Notes under the pieces: model-generated | What the model was told of the DNA's origin: nothing | Databases searched by the model: none | The model's input: the letters and a program-made list of their open reading frames with translations, nothing else | Assembly (NCBI RefSeq): GCF_030733205.1 | Contig: NZ_JASHJL010000029.1 | Coordinates: forward strand, 1-64,000 | From: Mameliella sp. MMSF_3455 | GTDB lineage: Bacteria; Pseudomonadota; Alphaproteobacteria; Rhodobacterales; Rhodobacteraceae | Direction: 5' to 3' | Length of the DNA: 64,000 bases | Position numbers and translations under genes: made by a program | Shown here: piece after piece, positions 38,064 through 47,089 of the stretch | Position numbering within the stretch: the stretch's first letter is position 1 | Layout of the letters: each line of letters starts with the position of its first letter

Positions 38064-38366
38064 ATGCACCCCCACGTCTTCAAATCCAATACCCATCACT
38101 TCCCACTCCCTCGAACGGCCAGTCAGCGCAGCCGCAAACCCGGAGCGTTTCGACGTTGGCTCCGGACCGCATTTCACCACTGGCAACGCCGGAAGATGAT
38201 CGAAACTCTTCGAGGCATGGACGATCGCCTGCTGCGCGACATCGGAATTGATCGCAGTGATATCCCGCGCGTCGTCGATGGTCTCGCGGATCGCGAACTG
38301 AGCATGCGTCCAGTTTCTTCGGATGTGCAGGTCGATGCCCGGTGGCGCGGCGGCCGAACGGCATAG
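38064..38366 (+). CDS. DUF1127 protein
   Basis: The 100-residue protein ends its core with the DUF1127 pattern FRRWLRTAFHHWQRRKMIETLRGMDDRLLRDIGIDRSDIPRVVDG, an Arg-rich helix pair. Small DUF1127 proteins in Alphaproteobacteria (for example CcaF1 of Rhodobacter) are involved in stress responses and RNA metabolism. ATG 38064 is chosen because GGAGC lies 5 nt upstream. Confidence 0.82.
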   Translation: MHPHVFKSNTHHFPLPRTASQRSRKPGAFRRWLRTAFHHWQRRKMIETLRGMDDRLLRDIGIDRSDIPRVVDGLADRELSMRPVSSDVQVDARWRGGRTA

Positions 38367-38464
38367 CCGGTCCTATTCTCGAGAATGCGCACCACTGGAC
38401 TGCAGGGGTGCGCAGCCTTCGCCGTGTCGTGGCTCTCTATGGAGCTATGGAAAGGAGTGACAAA

Positions 38465-38680
38465 ATGATGATTTGCAAGGCAGATTTCGAAGAACTGTTT
38501 CCGGAGCTTTTCCGGCCAAGTGACATGGAGAGGTCGGTCGCCGAGCCGGGCGCCAAATGCCTGGCGCGACGGGAAGACGATGGTGGTCGCACGGCATCGG
38601 CAAACATCATCCCGCTGCGACACCGCCGGCCGGTCCAGGAAGGTCGACGTGACTCGATCTTCGAGACGGGCCGGCGGTGA
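38465..38680 (+). CDS. Small acidic-start hypothetical protein
   Basis: AAAGGAGTG precedes ATG 38465, giving 71 residues (MMICKADFEELFPELFRPSD... ending SIFETGRR). No family is recognised. The strong ribosome site and the clean start support a real gene; it lies between DUF1127 and the third mini-ORF/Rnk-like unit. Confidence 0.55.
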   Translation: MMICKADFEELFPELFRPSDMERSVAEPGAKCLARREDDGGRTASANIIPLRHRRPVQEGRRDSIFETGRR

Positions 38681-38823
38681 CCCCCTGTCGTCGAAGTCCG
38701 CCTCGTGGACCTCGTCAACAATTCGCCTTCTTCACCTTCGCGGGATCTTTGCATCCTTGTCCGTTCCAGAACCGGCCCGCTCGCGAGGATTGACAGGGTG
38801 CGCCCAAAGACTAAGGTCTCCTC

Positions 38824-38895
38824 ATGGTCACGCACGAAAACCTTTTCCGGTTTCTGCTTCTGAACCGCCCGGGTCCCCGGGCGGTCTGCGCATAA
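38824..38895 (+). CDS. Conserved FRFLLLNR mini-ORF, copy 3 (23 codons)
   Basis: ATG 38824 encodes MVTHENLFRFLLLNRPGPRA plus three residues. TTGACA lies 28 nt before the ATG, as in copy 2, with TAAGGT after a 16-nt spacer. The codons after LNR form a CCGCCCGGG/CCCGGGCGG hairpin. A CACCCGGGGCTTTCTC string follows and could pair alternatively with it. The Rnk-like gene starts 78 nt after the stop. Confidence 0.65.
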   Translation: MVTHENLFRFLLLNRPGPRAVCA

Positions 38896-38973
38896 GCGCG
38901 TCTTCGACCACCCGGGGCTTTCTCACATCCTTTCATCTGAGAACGCGGGCTTCACCGCTCCGGGAGACACATC

Positions 38974-39441
38974 ATGACTATTACCAGGATCACCCACCTG
39001 CCTGCCGGCAGTGACTTTCGATCGCTCTTTGAACGCTCCGCTGTCGAGACAGGCTTTCTTCTCACCGTCGACGACCGGCTCGGTATCGAGCGCCTGCTCC
39101 GCCATCGCGGAACCAGGAATGCGCCAAACCCCCCTCTTCTAAATGGACTGCTGCGTCACAAGCTGCGGATCTCGCGCGGAACCCCCGAGCCGGCCTCGCC
39201 TGATCTCGTCGTGGCCGGATCCCATGTCACCTACATGATCAGCGGTGAGGGCGCTCGCAGCGGCGTGCTTTCCATGAACCCCGCACCGGTCCCGGGACAT
39301 ATCCTCGTTGCCTCATTGCTTGGAGCCACCCTGATCGGAATGCGAAAGCTGCAGAAGGTTCCGCTCCTGCGGGACGACGGTCAGATCGAAGTCGTTGTCG
39401 TACTGGACGTGAGTCCATCTTCGGACGACGCCGCGGCCTGA
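38974..39441 (+). CDS. Rnk/GreA-C-like protein, paralogue 3
   Basis: This 155-residue protein (SD GGGAGA) has FLLTVDDRLGIERLLRHRG in the N-terminal half, like paralogue 1. The C-terminal domain reads VVAGSHVTYMISGEGARSGVLSMNPAPVPGHILVASLLGATLIGMRKLQKVPLLRDDG. It is most similar in layout to the proteins at 24811 and 36977 and is followed 83 bp later by a canonical Rnk. Confidence 0.72.
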   Translation: MTITRITHLPAGSDFRSLFERSAVETGFLLTVDDRLGIERLLRHRGTRNAPNPPLLNGLLRHKLRISRGTPEPASPDLVVAGSHVTYMISGEGARSGVLSMNPAPVPGHILVASLLGATLIGMRKLQKVPLLRDDGQIEVVVVLDVSPSSDDAAA

Positions 39442-39524
39442 TGCTTTGATCCGTCCATGACGGGTCGGGGACTATGACCACCCAAAATTCACTCACAGCA
39501 CAAGTAGATTGAAAGGAAACCACG

Positions 39525-39968
39525 ATGAACAAACAACGCTCCACCTCTCTTGGCACCGGCCGGCGGCCCAAGGTCGTCATAAGCGCTGAATGCCTGGGTA
39601 GGCTCGAGGCACTTGCCGAGGGCGCGATCCAGCGCAATCCGGACCTTGCCGACCGGTTGCTCGGCGAAATCGGTCGGGCCCGGATCGTTCCGGCGGCGAA
39701 ACTCCCGCAGAACGTTGTGGCGATCGGGCGCGCGGCCACCTTTCGCGACGAAACGACCGGCCAGGAAAAAACGGTAACGCCAGTCTATCCCGAGGACGCC
39801 GACATCGCACGCGGCCGGATCTCAATCCTGACACCGATCGGGGTTGCCCTGATCGGATTGGCAGAGGGCGCATCGCTCCACTGGGACACCAGGGACGGAG
39901 AGCAGCGGGTCCTGACCGTGCTCCACGTCGCGTCCCAGGATGTCCCCGAAGGCCTGGAGGCACAATGA
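39525..39968 (+). CDS. Rnk-type nucleoside diphosphate kinase regulator
   Basis: The 147-residue protein (SD GAAAGGA) matches Rnk more closely: VVISAECLGRLEALAEGAIQRNPDLADRLLGEIGRARIV, NVVAIGRAATFRDETTGQEKTVTPVYPEDADIARGRISILTPIGVALIGLAEGASL. Rnk-like proteins bind RNA polymerase and influence nucleotide pools. No mini-ORF precedes it. Confidence 0.82.
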   Translation: MNKQRSTSLGTGRRPKVVISAECLGRLEALAEGAIQRNPDLADRLLGEIGRARIVPAAKLPQNVVAIGRAATFRDETTGQEKTVTPVYPEDADIARGRISILTPIGVALIGLAEGASLHWDTRDGEQRVLTVLHVASQDVPEGLEAQ

Positions 39969-40006
39969 TCCGACACACATTGGGCCCTGCCGAAGCCCAT
40001 GCTCTG

Positions 40007-40057
40007 CCCGGAAGGAACCGCGCGATGCGCTGATGAAGCCACGACGCTCCTTCCGGG
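40007..40057. repeat. Inverted repeat between rnk-like gene and zinc-ribbon gene
   Basis: 40007-40016 (CCCGGAAGGA) pairs perfectly with 40048-40057 across 31 nt containing a smaller GCGCGATGCGC palindrome. It could be a terminator-like or regulatory RNA structure; no U-tract follows. Confidence 0.5.
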
Positions 40058-40109
40058 ATAACAGCAATCGCCGCTTCGGCGCCTTCCCTTCCCATTGAAA
40101 GAGGGGCTC

Positions 40110-40337
40110 ATGAATCGTCACCTTCCGCTTGCCTGCCCGTCCTGCAAGACATCGCTTCCCCGCGCAGCCGCTCATCGCTGTCCCAGCTGTCGGCACATTC
40201 TCGGGGGCAATACCCCCATTGTCCGAATTTCCTGTCGTCGTTGTGGCTCTGCCGTCGAGCGACATATCGGCGCCGCCGTGACCTGCCTCCAGTGCAGGTC
40301 TCGCAGACCATCGCCGCACCAGCGACAGGGCTGCTGA
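40110..40337 (+). CDS. Small zinc-ribbon protein
   Basis: ATG 40110 follows GAGGGG and gives 75 residues with four CxxC pairs (CPSC, CPSC, CRRC, CLQC), consistent with two zinc ribbons. It ends 1 bp before the mscS start. Function unknown. Confidence 0.65.
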   Translation: MNRHLPLACPSCKTSLPRAAAHRCPSCRHILGGNTPIVRISCRRCGSAVERHIGAAVTCLQCRSRRPSPHQRQGC

Positions 40338-40338
40338 C

Positions 40339-41238
40339 ATGAGACTTCTCTCACATCTCCGTCGGCTGACCTGGCCTTCGATTCTGCTTCTTGTCGCCGC
40401 CGGTCTGGTAATCTTCGACCAGGATGTCGAGCGGTGGGTCGAAATGTCCCTCCGCTTGCCTGGCGGCGTTGTCGGTTGTCTTGCCGCGGCCTGGCTCGGT
40501 AGCCGGCTGTTCGGCCTGTTCGCAGATCGCCGGAGACGCGACAAGCGCCCATACCCCCGCCTGTTTCGGGATCTCGTGGCGGTTCTGCTGTTCTTCGCCG
40601 CCATCGTTGCCTCTGCCGCGCTTTTGCTGGAACAAGGTCTCCTTGGCGCGCTTGCGGGATCGAGCTTGATACTCGCGGTGCTGGGTTTCGCAATCCGGAA
40701 CGTCGTGGCCGACACGCTGTCCGGCATCGCATTGGGCGTTGAGGCACCCTACCGGATTGGGGACTGGGTCGATATCGAGCAGGTCGCACGAGGCAAGGTC
40801 ATCGAGATCGGCTGGCGCACGACACGGGTGCTGACGTTGGACTCGACCTACATGATCCTGCCGAACAGCCAGATCGCGCGCCGACGCATCATCAACTACT
40901 CCGCGCCGAAACCGCAGTATCGCGCGCAGCTGTCTCTGAAGCTTGCGCATGAGGTTCCCGTGGACGCCGCCAAGGAAATGATCCTGAAGGCGGTGGGCGA
41001 AGCGCGCCTGATCCAGAGCGAACCGGCACCGGATGTCCGCGTCCAGGAGCTTGGAAGCGACAGCAATTCCTATGCGGTCCGGTTCTGGTTGTCGCGCTTC
41101 GAACGGGACGTCGATTGCCGGGACGAGCTGCTGTCTCTGATCGACCGCGCGTTGCGGCAAGCGAAAGTCCCGACCCCACGCATGCAGATCGAGCTGAATT
41201 GGAGTAGCCCCCTGAAAGTGGTCCACCAACTGGGATAG
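40339..41238 (+). CDS. MscS-family mechanosensitive channel, C-terminus replaced by IS sequence
   Basis: The 299-residue protein has three to four helices and the MscS pore/beta core: SSLILAVLGFAIRNVVADTLSGIALGVEAPYRIGDWVDIEQVARGKVIEIGWRTTRVLTLDSTYMILPNSQIARRRIINYS. After MQIELNW the last residues (SSPLKVVHQLG) and the stop come from the end of an IS3 element. Only the extreme C-terminal tail seems lost, so function may persist. Confidence 0.85.
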   Translation: MRLLSHLRRLTWPSILLLVAAGLVIFDQDVERWVEMSLRLPGGVVGCLAAAWLGSRLFGLFADRRRRDKRPYPRLFRDLVAVLLFFAAIVASAALLLEQGLLGALAGSSLILAVLGFAIRNVVADTLSGIALGVEAPYRIGDWVDIEQVARGKVIEIGWRTTRVLTLDSTYMILPNSQIARRRIINYSAPKPQYRAQLSLKLAHEVPVDAAKEMILKAVGEARLIQSEPAPDVRVQELGSDSNSYAVRFWLSRFERDVDCRDELLSLIDRALRQAKVPTPRMQIELNWSSPLKVVHQLG

Positions 41239-41266
41239 TTTTGTCCCGCAAATTGGAGGATCAGCG

Positions 41267-41545
41267 ATGGCTGGGAAACGAGAGAAGCCCGAAGATATCG
41301 TATCGAAGCTTCGGCAAGTTGAAGTTTTGGAGGGTCAAGGAATGACGGTAGCGGAGGCCGTGCGCCAGATCGGCGTGACGCAGCAGACGTTCTACCGATG
41401 GCGTAAGCTCTATGGCGGGATGGGCAGGTCTCAGCTCGCACGGCTGAAGGAACTGGAGAAAGAGAACCAGCGGCTGCGGCGGGCTGTATCTGATCTCACC
41501 CTGGACAAACTGATCCTGACCGAGGCAGCAAAGGGAAACTTCTGA
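41267..41545 (+). CDS. IS3 transposase OrfA
   Basis: 92 residues with a helix-turn-helix (EDIVSKLRQVEVLEGQGMTVAEAVRQIGVTQQTFYRWRKLYGG) and a C-terminal leucine-zipper-like region (LKELEKENQRLRRAVSDLTLDK), as in IS407/IS51-group IS3 elements. Confidence 0.92.
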   Translation: MAGKREKPEDIVSKLRQVEVLEGQGMTVAEAVRQIGVTQQTFYRWRKLYGGMGRSQLARLKELEKENQRLRRAVSDLTLDKLILTEAAKGNF

Positions 41546-42100
41546 GCCCTTCGCGTCGCCGTAAATGCATCGACCATGTGCGGCAGGAACTGGGCGTGTC
41601 TGAGCGCCGCGCCTGCCGCACGTTGGGCCAGCATCGATCCACGCAGCGCAAGGTGCCCCAGGGCCGGGTCGATGAAGAGCGTCTGACCGATGACATCATC
41701 GAACTGGCCGATCAGTACGGGCGCTATGGATATCGGATGGTGACCGGCTTGCTCAACAATGCAGGCTGGCACGTGAACCATAAGCGGGTCGAACGCATCT
41801 GGCGGCGTGAAGGGCTGAAGGTCCCGCAGAAACAGAAGAAAAAGGGGCGGCTTTGGCTGAACGACGGGTCCTGCGTGCGGCTCAGGCCAGAGCGGCCGAA
41901 CCACGTCTGGTCCTATGACTTCGTGCAAGACCGAACCCACGATGGCCGGGCCTATCGGACGCTCAACATCATCGACGAATACACCAGGGAAGCGCTGATG
42001 ATCCGCGTCGATCGCAGGCTCAACTCAACCGACGTGCTGGATGCGCTGACGGATCTGTTCATCCTGCGCGGCCCGCCGGAATACATAAGATCGGACAACG

Positions 42101-43730
42101 TCCTATGTCGGGAGAATCTGGCCGCTTAGGTCAGCAGGTCGTGGGACATCCGACGAACCGGATGCCCTGTAAAGGTTGCCCAGACGGGCTCTGCCGTCAA
42201 GAAATGATCTCTTCCATAGCAAACACAGGGTACGCGCTCTGGCGGCCCTCACCGTCCTCAATACGAGATCCCAAATCCCAAGCAGAAGGCCCGAACATTA
42301 TCTACGAGGTCAGCGAGCTGCCTCCACGGCTCATGTCAGAGAGTGGTCCTTCCGCCTGGGCTCACCCCCTCGAAGAAGGGGCGATAGGGATCGCCGTGTT
42401 TGACCACGGCGTGTACGGTGCGCGCCATCTTGGCCGCGATCGCGGTGTAGGCCTTGCGGCGCAGATGGGCGTTGTGTCGGTCCTTCGAGATGTAGCGCTC
42501 GAACTTGTCGCGGAAGCTGTTGGTCCGCTTGAGAACAGCGGTTTGGCCGGCCATCCAGAGGGTCCGCCGAAGCCGGGCATTGCCGTACTTCGAGATGCGG
42601 CTCTGACCGCGGAACATGCCGGACTGGACGGTGGCGAGGTCCATGCCACAGAACTTCAGGAACTGCCGATGATGCCGGAAGCGGCGTAGATCTCCAGCCT
42701 CCGCGAGGATTGTCATGGCGTTGATCGGGCCGATGCCTGGGATGGTTGTCAGAAGCTGGTAGTCGGGATGATCGGACAGAAGCTCGACGGCTCTCGCCTC
42801 GATCTCGTTGCGCTGTCGGACCAGGCTTCTGCCTTCGGCGAGGACCAGGCGGAACATGCGAACGGCGTCGGAATCCGGTCCGACGGGCAAACCGACGGAG
42901 TCCACTGCCGTGGCGTAAATATCTGAAAGCAGGCGCTCCTTTGAAACCTTCTTGCCCACCACCTGCCAGGCATCAGCGATGAAGGCTTCCCGGGTCATAG
43001 TCGTGATCATCATCGGTGTCGGGTACTTCTCGAGGAACGCCAGGAACCAGTCAGTGCGCGAGCTTCGATGAAATCGTTCGGCCTCGGGGAAGTAGAGCGG
43101 CAGGTAATGGGTCAGGATGCGGTGCCACAGCTCGGTCTTCGAGCGCGAGACGATCTCGTGCGTCTTCGACAGCTCCTGGATGTCGGCAGTGCCGGTGACC
43201 AGCGGATCGTGGAAGAACTGCACGGCACCGATCTCCAGCATGTGCAGGATGACCTGGGCGTCCTTCGGATCATTCTTGTCCCAACTGTTGTGCAGGGCCT
43301 CACGCGTCCGAGCCAGTCCAACTGACGAGACCAGCTTCAAATCAAACCCGGCCTGTCCAAGATGATGCGCCAGGGGCCTGTGATAGTTCCCGGTGGCCTC
43401 GAACCCGATCCGGACCGGCAGCTCGTAGCTGGAGAGGGCGGCCGATAGCCGACGGAAGTCCTCCAACGTGTTGGTGATGGTCATGCGCCGGCGGCGCACC
43501 TTGCCCGGAACAGCGACGAGCACTTCGTGGCGGTGCTTGGAAATGTCGATGGCGACCAGGACGGTCGAAGGGATAGAATGAGTGGCGGTCATAGCCGGTC
43601 TCCTCAGCGGTGTGGTTTGTGCAAAACCACTGTTGAGACCTGAGACCCGGTTATGGCCACCCGCTGCGCTATCTGAGGGCTGCGCGCGTGGCCATCACCT
43701 CAAAACAGCCCTTCTTCCCAACGTGCTATG
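42101..43730 (-). mobile_element. IS110-family element nested in IS3
   Basis: The boundaries are set by restoring the IS3 orfB frame exactly. It has no target duplication under these boundaries, as expected for IS110. It contains one transposase gene on the minus strand and about 230 bp of non-coding sequence at the left end. Confidence 0.85.
42336..43592 (-). CDS. IS110-family DEDD transposase
   Basis: 418 residues: the N-terminal RuvC-like part (TVLVAIDISKHRHEVLVAVPG, IGFEATGNYHRPLAHHLG, NDPKDAQVILHML) and the C-terminal transposase_20 part (LTTIPGIGPINAMTILAEAGDLRRFRHHRQFLKFCGMD with the catalytic Ser in QSGMFRGQSRISKYGNARLRRTLW). It appears intact. Confidence 0.93.
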   Translation of the reverse strand: MTATHSIPSTVLVAIDISKHRHEVLVAVPGKVRRRRMTITNTLEDFRRLSAALSSYELPVRIGFEATGNYHRPLAHHLGQAGFDLKLVSSVGLARTREALHNSWDKNDPKDAQVILHMLEIGAVQFFHDPLVTGTADIQELSKTHEIVSRSKTELWHRILTHYLPLYFPEAERFHRSSRTDWFLAFLEKYPTPMMITTMTREAFIADAWQVVGKKVSKERLLSDIYATAVDSVGLPVGPDSDAVRMFRLVLAEGRSLVRQRNEIEARAVELLSDHPDYQLLTTIPGIGPINAMTILAEAGDLRRFRHHRQFLKFCGMDLATVQSGMFRGQSRISKYGNARLRRTLWMAGQTAVLKRTNSFRDKFERYISKDRHNAHLRRKAYTAIAAKMARTVHAVVKHGDPYRPFFEGVSPGGRTTL

Positions 43731-44267
43731 GCCCGGAGTTCATCGCCCAGAAAGTGCGCGACTGGATTGCCGCTGTCGGCGCAAAGACAGCGTATATCGA
43801 ACCAGGCTCACCCTGGGAGAACGGATACTGTGAAAGCTTCAACGCTCGCTTCCGCGATGAATTGTTGAACGGTGAGCTGTTCTACAGCCTGCGCGAGGCC
43901 CAGATAATCATCGAGAAGTGGCGGGTACACTACAACACGGTCAGGCCGCACAGCGCCTTGGGATATCGCCCGCCTGCTCCAGAAAGCATCGTTCCGATAG
44001 ACCTGAGGCCGACGATGCACTAACTATCAAACCGGACCACCCGATGGGGGCAAGCCACCAGGACCATCGAGAAGCGCCGCTTGCTGCATCGCCAGACCGC
44101 GGCGTAAACTGAAACCTGAATGAGCCTGGCCCTCTGTACGAGATCAACTGCTCGTGTTCCAAATCATCTGACGACGGACATCAGAGCATTGCGCCCCCCA
44201 CGAATGTTTAAAGCGTCCAACTTTTAATCTGAGACATATCCGAGGGTCTGAAAGTAGTTCCGGCACA

Positions 44268-44440
44268 GTCGTGTGCATGGACGCGATCCGGGTCAACATC
44301 CGCAGCGGCGGCGCGGTCTCAAGCAAGGCGGTCTTCGTGGCGTTGGCCATCCTTCCGGACGGCACGCGGGACGTGCTGCGGCTATGGTTTCAGGCCAACG
44401 AGGGCGACAAGTTCTGGGCCAGAATGGCCGAGGTACCGCG
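44268..44440 (+). pseudogene. IS256-family transposase fragment
   Basis: The frame reads CMDAIRVNIRSGGAVSSKAVFVALAILPDGTRDVLRLW, matching the DDE core of IS256/mutator transposases (which usually read GLW). Both ends are missing. Confidence 0.65.
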
Positions 44441-45129
44441 TGAACTTCCGCATCGCCCTCAGATACATCGTCTGAGGCTTGCGCTGCAGCCCCTTGATCC
44501 GCATGCCTTCGAGAAAGCGCTGGCGCAGCGCACGCACATACTGATCCGTTATCAAAACCAACCGTTATCAGATTGAGACGGCCTCAATCGTCAGACAGGT
44601 GCGCCCAGCTACAAAATCACCGCGCCCCAATCAAAGCGCAACACTCGCCACAAGCGCCAATCCCACGAAAGCGGTTTTCGTACTCGTCCTCACAGACGAC
44701 ATTCATATCGTCCGCAGCGAAAGGCCGCTCTCCCGAAACCTCTGCGCGAAGGCGATGGAACACGGGCGGCCCACAGCCGCCATTCATCACGGCGTCTCAA
44801 CGCAGCGGTGCGGTCCGCCAAACTTGCCATTCGCTGCATGTGCAAAGATTGTGCAGTTCGTCACTCCACTAAATTAGTTGGCGTCTGGAGGAGGGGATGG
44901 GCCTGGGAGCCAACCTTCTCTGCCGACTAACATATTGGAAATACTTGCATCATGGACAGGAGCTTTGCTTGGATTCCGCACTCGTGACGCAGGTCCACGA
45001 CATTCCTGAGCGACCGGGAGAAGAAAACATCGAGCATCATCTGCATGGTCGATCGCCCGCCAGAGCAGAGCCCCAAACCGTCGGATCGCCCCAAATCCCT
45101 GCCCAAGTACCCACGCCGGCGCCACGACC
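44441..45129. other. IS debris, no gene recognised
   Basis: Several short frames are open on both strands but none carries family motifs. The position between IS256 and IS6 fragments suggests scrambled IS remains. Confidence 0.4.
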
Positions 45130-45285
45130 GCAACCCCTCACCTGGCGTTTGCGGATCTCCTCAGCAAACAGTGGCCCGTACTGTTGCCTCCAGAAGAGGA
45201 CTTGTCCGTGGCCGATGTCGATTCCCCGCTTGTTCGGCAGTTTCTCGACGTCATGAATTGGCAGACGGAACCGTATGAGCGACAT
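45130..45285 (-). pseudogene. IS6-family transposase N-terminal fragment
   Basis: On the minus strand the frame reads RFRLPIHDVEKLPNKRGIDIGHGQVLFWRQQYGPLFAEEIRKRQV, resembling the start of IS6-family transposases (LSLRDVEDLLAERGIDVSY...KFGPLFA). The catalytic domain is not recognisable. Confidence 0.55.
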
Positions 45286-45408
45286 AGTCGCCAGTCGGAT
45301 GATCTCCGGTGATGTCCTTAAACTGCGGAATTGGCTGGGTTTGTTCGTCCATTCAGGCTTTCTGACAGCGCTACCCGGTTCAAGTTGATTTGACTTGACT
45401 GTGCCCCC

Positions 45409-46053
45409 TCAGGTCAGGGTTGCCTGGGCGAGAGACCTGAGCATCCAAGCCACGCTTTCCGCACCGGGATCCACGGTTCCGATACTGTCTTCGCCGACAT
45501 AGCTCGATTTGCCGCGTCGGGCGCGCATGTCCCTGGTGGAGCGCGCGCCATCTTCCGCCGCCTTTGCCGCAGCCGACAGGGCATCCTGAATCGAGGCTCC
45601 AGCGGCGGCACGGGCGACAAACACATCCGCTGCCGGCTTGATCGCGTCGTACATGGTCTTGTCGCCCAACCGTGCGCCGCCACGGTCGACGACGCCTTGC
45701 GCTGCCGCCTGAAGGCCCATGCCGAGCGTTTCTGTGTCGAGCGTTTCGTTACCCTCGCCAGCGGCGGCGGCAAGACGCAAGAAGATCGTCCCGTACAAGG
45801 CTCCCGAGGAGCCGCCGACGGTGCCGACGATCGCGAAGCCAACCGACTTGAACAGATCGCCCGGAGTCGAGAACCCTTTGGCGCCGTCGAGCAACGCGAC
45901 CACCGCGCGCATGCCGCGTCGCATGTTTGCGCCGTGGTCGGCGTCGCCGGTGGCCGAGTCGAGCTCTGACAGAGCCTGCTGGCCCTGATCGATCCGGTCG
46001 GCGTATGAACGAAGGAAGGTGCTGATTTGGTTTACAGAAAGGCTGTCAGTCAT
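45409..46053 (-). CDS. dhaL: Dihydroxyacetone kinase-type subunit DhaL
   Basis: This 214-residue ADP/ATP-binding subunit has LDSATGDADHGANMRRGM (metal-binding Asp residues), TVGGSSGALYGTIFLRLAA and GDKTMYDAIKPAADVF with the C-terminal RRGKSSYVGEDSIGTVDPGAESVAWML. With DhaK it phosphorylates small ketoses such as dihydroxyacetone or a four- or five-carbon analogue. It lies 1 bp after dhaK, and no PTS subunit (DhaM) is present, so ATP is the likely donor. Confidence 0.92.
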   Translation of the reverse strand: MTDSLSVNQISTFLRSYADRIDQGQQALSELDSATGDADHGANMRRGMRAVVALLDGAKGFSTPGDLFKSVGFAIVGTVGGSSGALYGTIFLRLAAAAGEGNETLDTETLGMGLQAAAQGVVDRGGARLGDKTMYDAIKPAADVFVARAAAGASIQDALSAAAKAAEDGARSTRDMRARRGKSSYVGEDSIGTVDPGAESVAWMLRSLAQATLT

Positions 46054-46054
46054 G

Positions 46055-47056
46055 TCATCGTCCCCAGCGCAGGTCGGCCGTGTGAACCGGCGCGTCCCAA
46101 AGTTCCGTCATTTCGTCGTCCAGTTCCAGCAGCGTCAGCGCGGCGCCCATCTGCTCCAGCGAAGTCACATAATTGCCCACCAGCGCCCGCGCGGGATCGT
46201 AGCCGGCGCGCATCAGACAAGCGTGCACCTCCCCGTACAGCAGATAGAGTTCGCTTTCGGGAGTTCCGCCAAGACCGCTGAGAAGCGTCAGGATGCGCGC
46301 GCCCTTCGCAGGTTTGAGATCGCTCAGGACCTCTTGCAAAAGCACACCGGCAATCTCGGCGGCCTGGCGCAGGGGCACACGCTTGCGTCCGGGCGATCCG
46401 CTGATACCGATGCCGATGTCCATCTCGTCGTCGGCCATCTGGTAGATCGGCTTGCCCCGCGCCGGAGGAATGCACGAAGTCAGTCCCACGCTGAAGGTAC
46501 GCGCGCGCGCATTGACTCGCCGGGCGATGGAGACGACAGCATCGAGATCGTCGCCGCGCTCGGCCGCAGCGCCTGCGATCTTTTCCACCAGCACAGTCGC
46601 GCCGAGGCCGCGCCTGCCGGCGCTCTCATCATCATCGGGGATCGAGCAATCGTCGTTGATCAGGACGGTGACGGGTCTGATGTCCTCGAACGCAAGGATC
46701 TCTTGCGCGATGCCGAAGTTCATCACCTCGCCGGTGAAGTTCTTGACGATGTGAACCGTGCCGGCGCCGCTCTCGGTGGCCCTGGTCGCCGCAATGATCT
46801 GGTCCGGGACCGGCGAGGTGAAAATCTCTCCCGGACAGGCCGCGTCCAGCATGCCGGGCCCGACGAAACCGGTGTGCAACGGTTCGCAACCCGAGCCGCC
46901 GCCTGCGATAAGCCCCACCTTGCGCCGAGCGCCGATGTCGGTTCTCCGCAGCACGCGCGGTGACGGGTCCAGCGCGATGATGTCGGGGTTCGCGGCGACA
47001 AGGCCGGCAAGGTAGTCCGGAACCACGGTCTCGGGGGAATTGATGAACTTCTTCAT
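46055..47056 (-). CDS. dhaK: Dihydroxyacetone kinase-type subunit DhaK
   Basis: The 333-residue substrate-binding subunit has the covalent His region GLIAGGGSGCEPLHTGFVGPGMLDAACPGEIFTSP, VHIVKNFTGEVMNFGIA and GIGISGSPGRKRVPL. It binds the ketose through a hemiaminal with the His. Downstream of two CUT2 permeases, it suggests that the imported sugar ends in a DHA-like ketose. Confidence 0.93.
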   Translation of the reverse strand: MKKFINSPETVVPDYLAGLVAANPDIIALDPSPRVLRRTDIGARRKVGLIAGGGSGCEPLHTGFVGPGMLDAACPGEIFTSPVPDQIIAATRATESGAGTVHIVKNFTGEVMNFGIAQEILAFEDIRPVTVLINDDCSIPDDDESAGRRGLGATVLVEKIAGAAAERGDDLDAVVSIARRVNARARTFSVGLTSCIPPARGKPIYQMADDEMDIGIGISGSPGRKRVPLRQAAEIAGVLLQEVLSDLKPAKGARILTLLSGLGGTPESELYLLYGEVHACLMRAGYDPARALVGNYVTSLEQMGAALTLLELDDEMTELWDAPVHTADLRWGR

Positions 47057-47089
47057 CCGGTTGTCTCCGTTAATGGGCGTTGCCTGGGT

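Larger units (their letters stand above)
41542..44023 (+). pseudogene. IS3 transposase OrfB split by IS110 insertion
   Basis: The 5' part (to 42100) carries RACRTLGQHRSTQRKVPQ..., the DDE start HVWSYDFVQDRTHDG and ...PPEYIRSDN. The 3' part resumes at 43731 with [37 protein letters not shown]...[20 protein letters not shown]. Joining 42100 to 43731 restores the DNGPEF motif in frame, so the coding frame was intact before the insertion. Confidence 0.9.
41203..44058 (+). mobile_element. IS3-family element interrupted by IS110
   Basis: Imperfect terminal repeats are visible: near 41205 (TAGCCCCCTGAAAGTGGTCC) and the complement of the end near 44050 (TTGCCCCCATCGGGTGGTCC). Inside are orfA, and orfB split by IS110 at 42100/43731. 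Without the insert the element is about 1.23 kb, normal for IS3. Exact ends are uncertain by a few bases. Confidence 0.85.

Noticed and set aside
39999-40061. 20-codon frame MLCPEGTARCADEATTLLPG before the zinc-ribbon gene
   Set aside because: It overlaps the inverted repeat, has no ribosome site and no second copy in the window.
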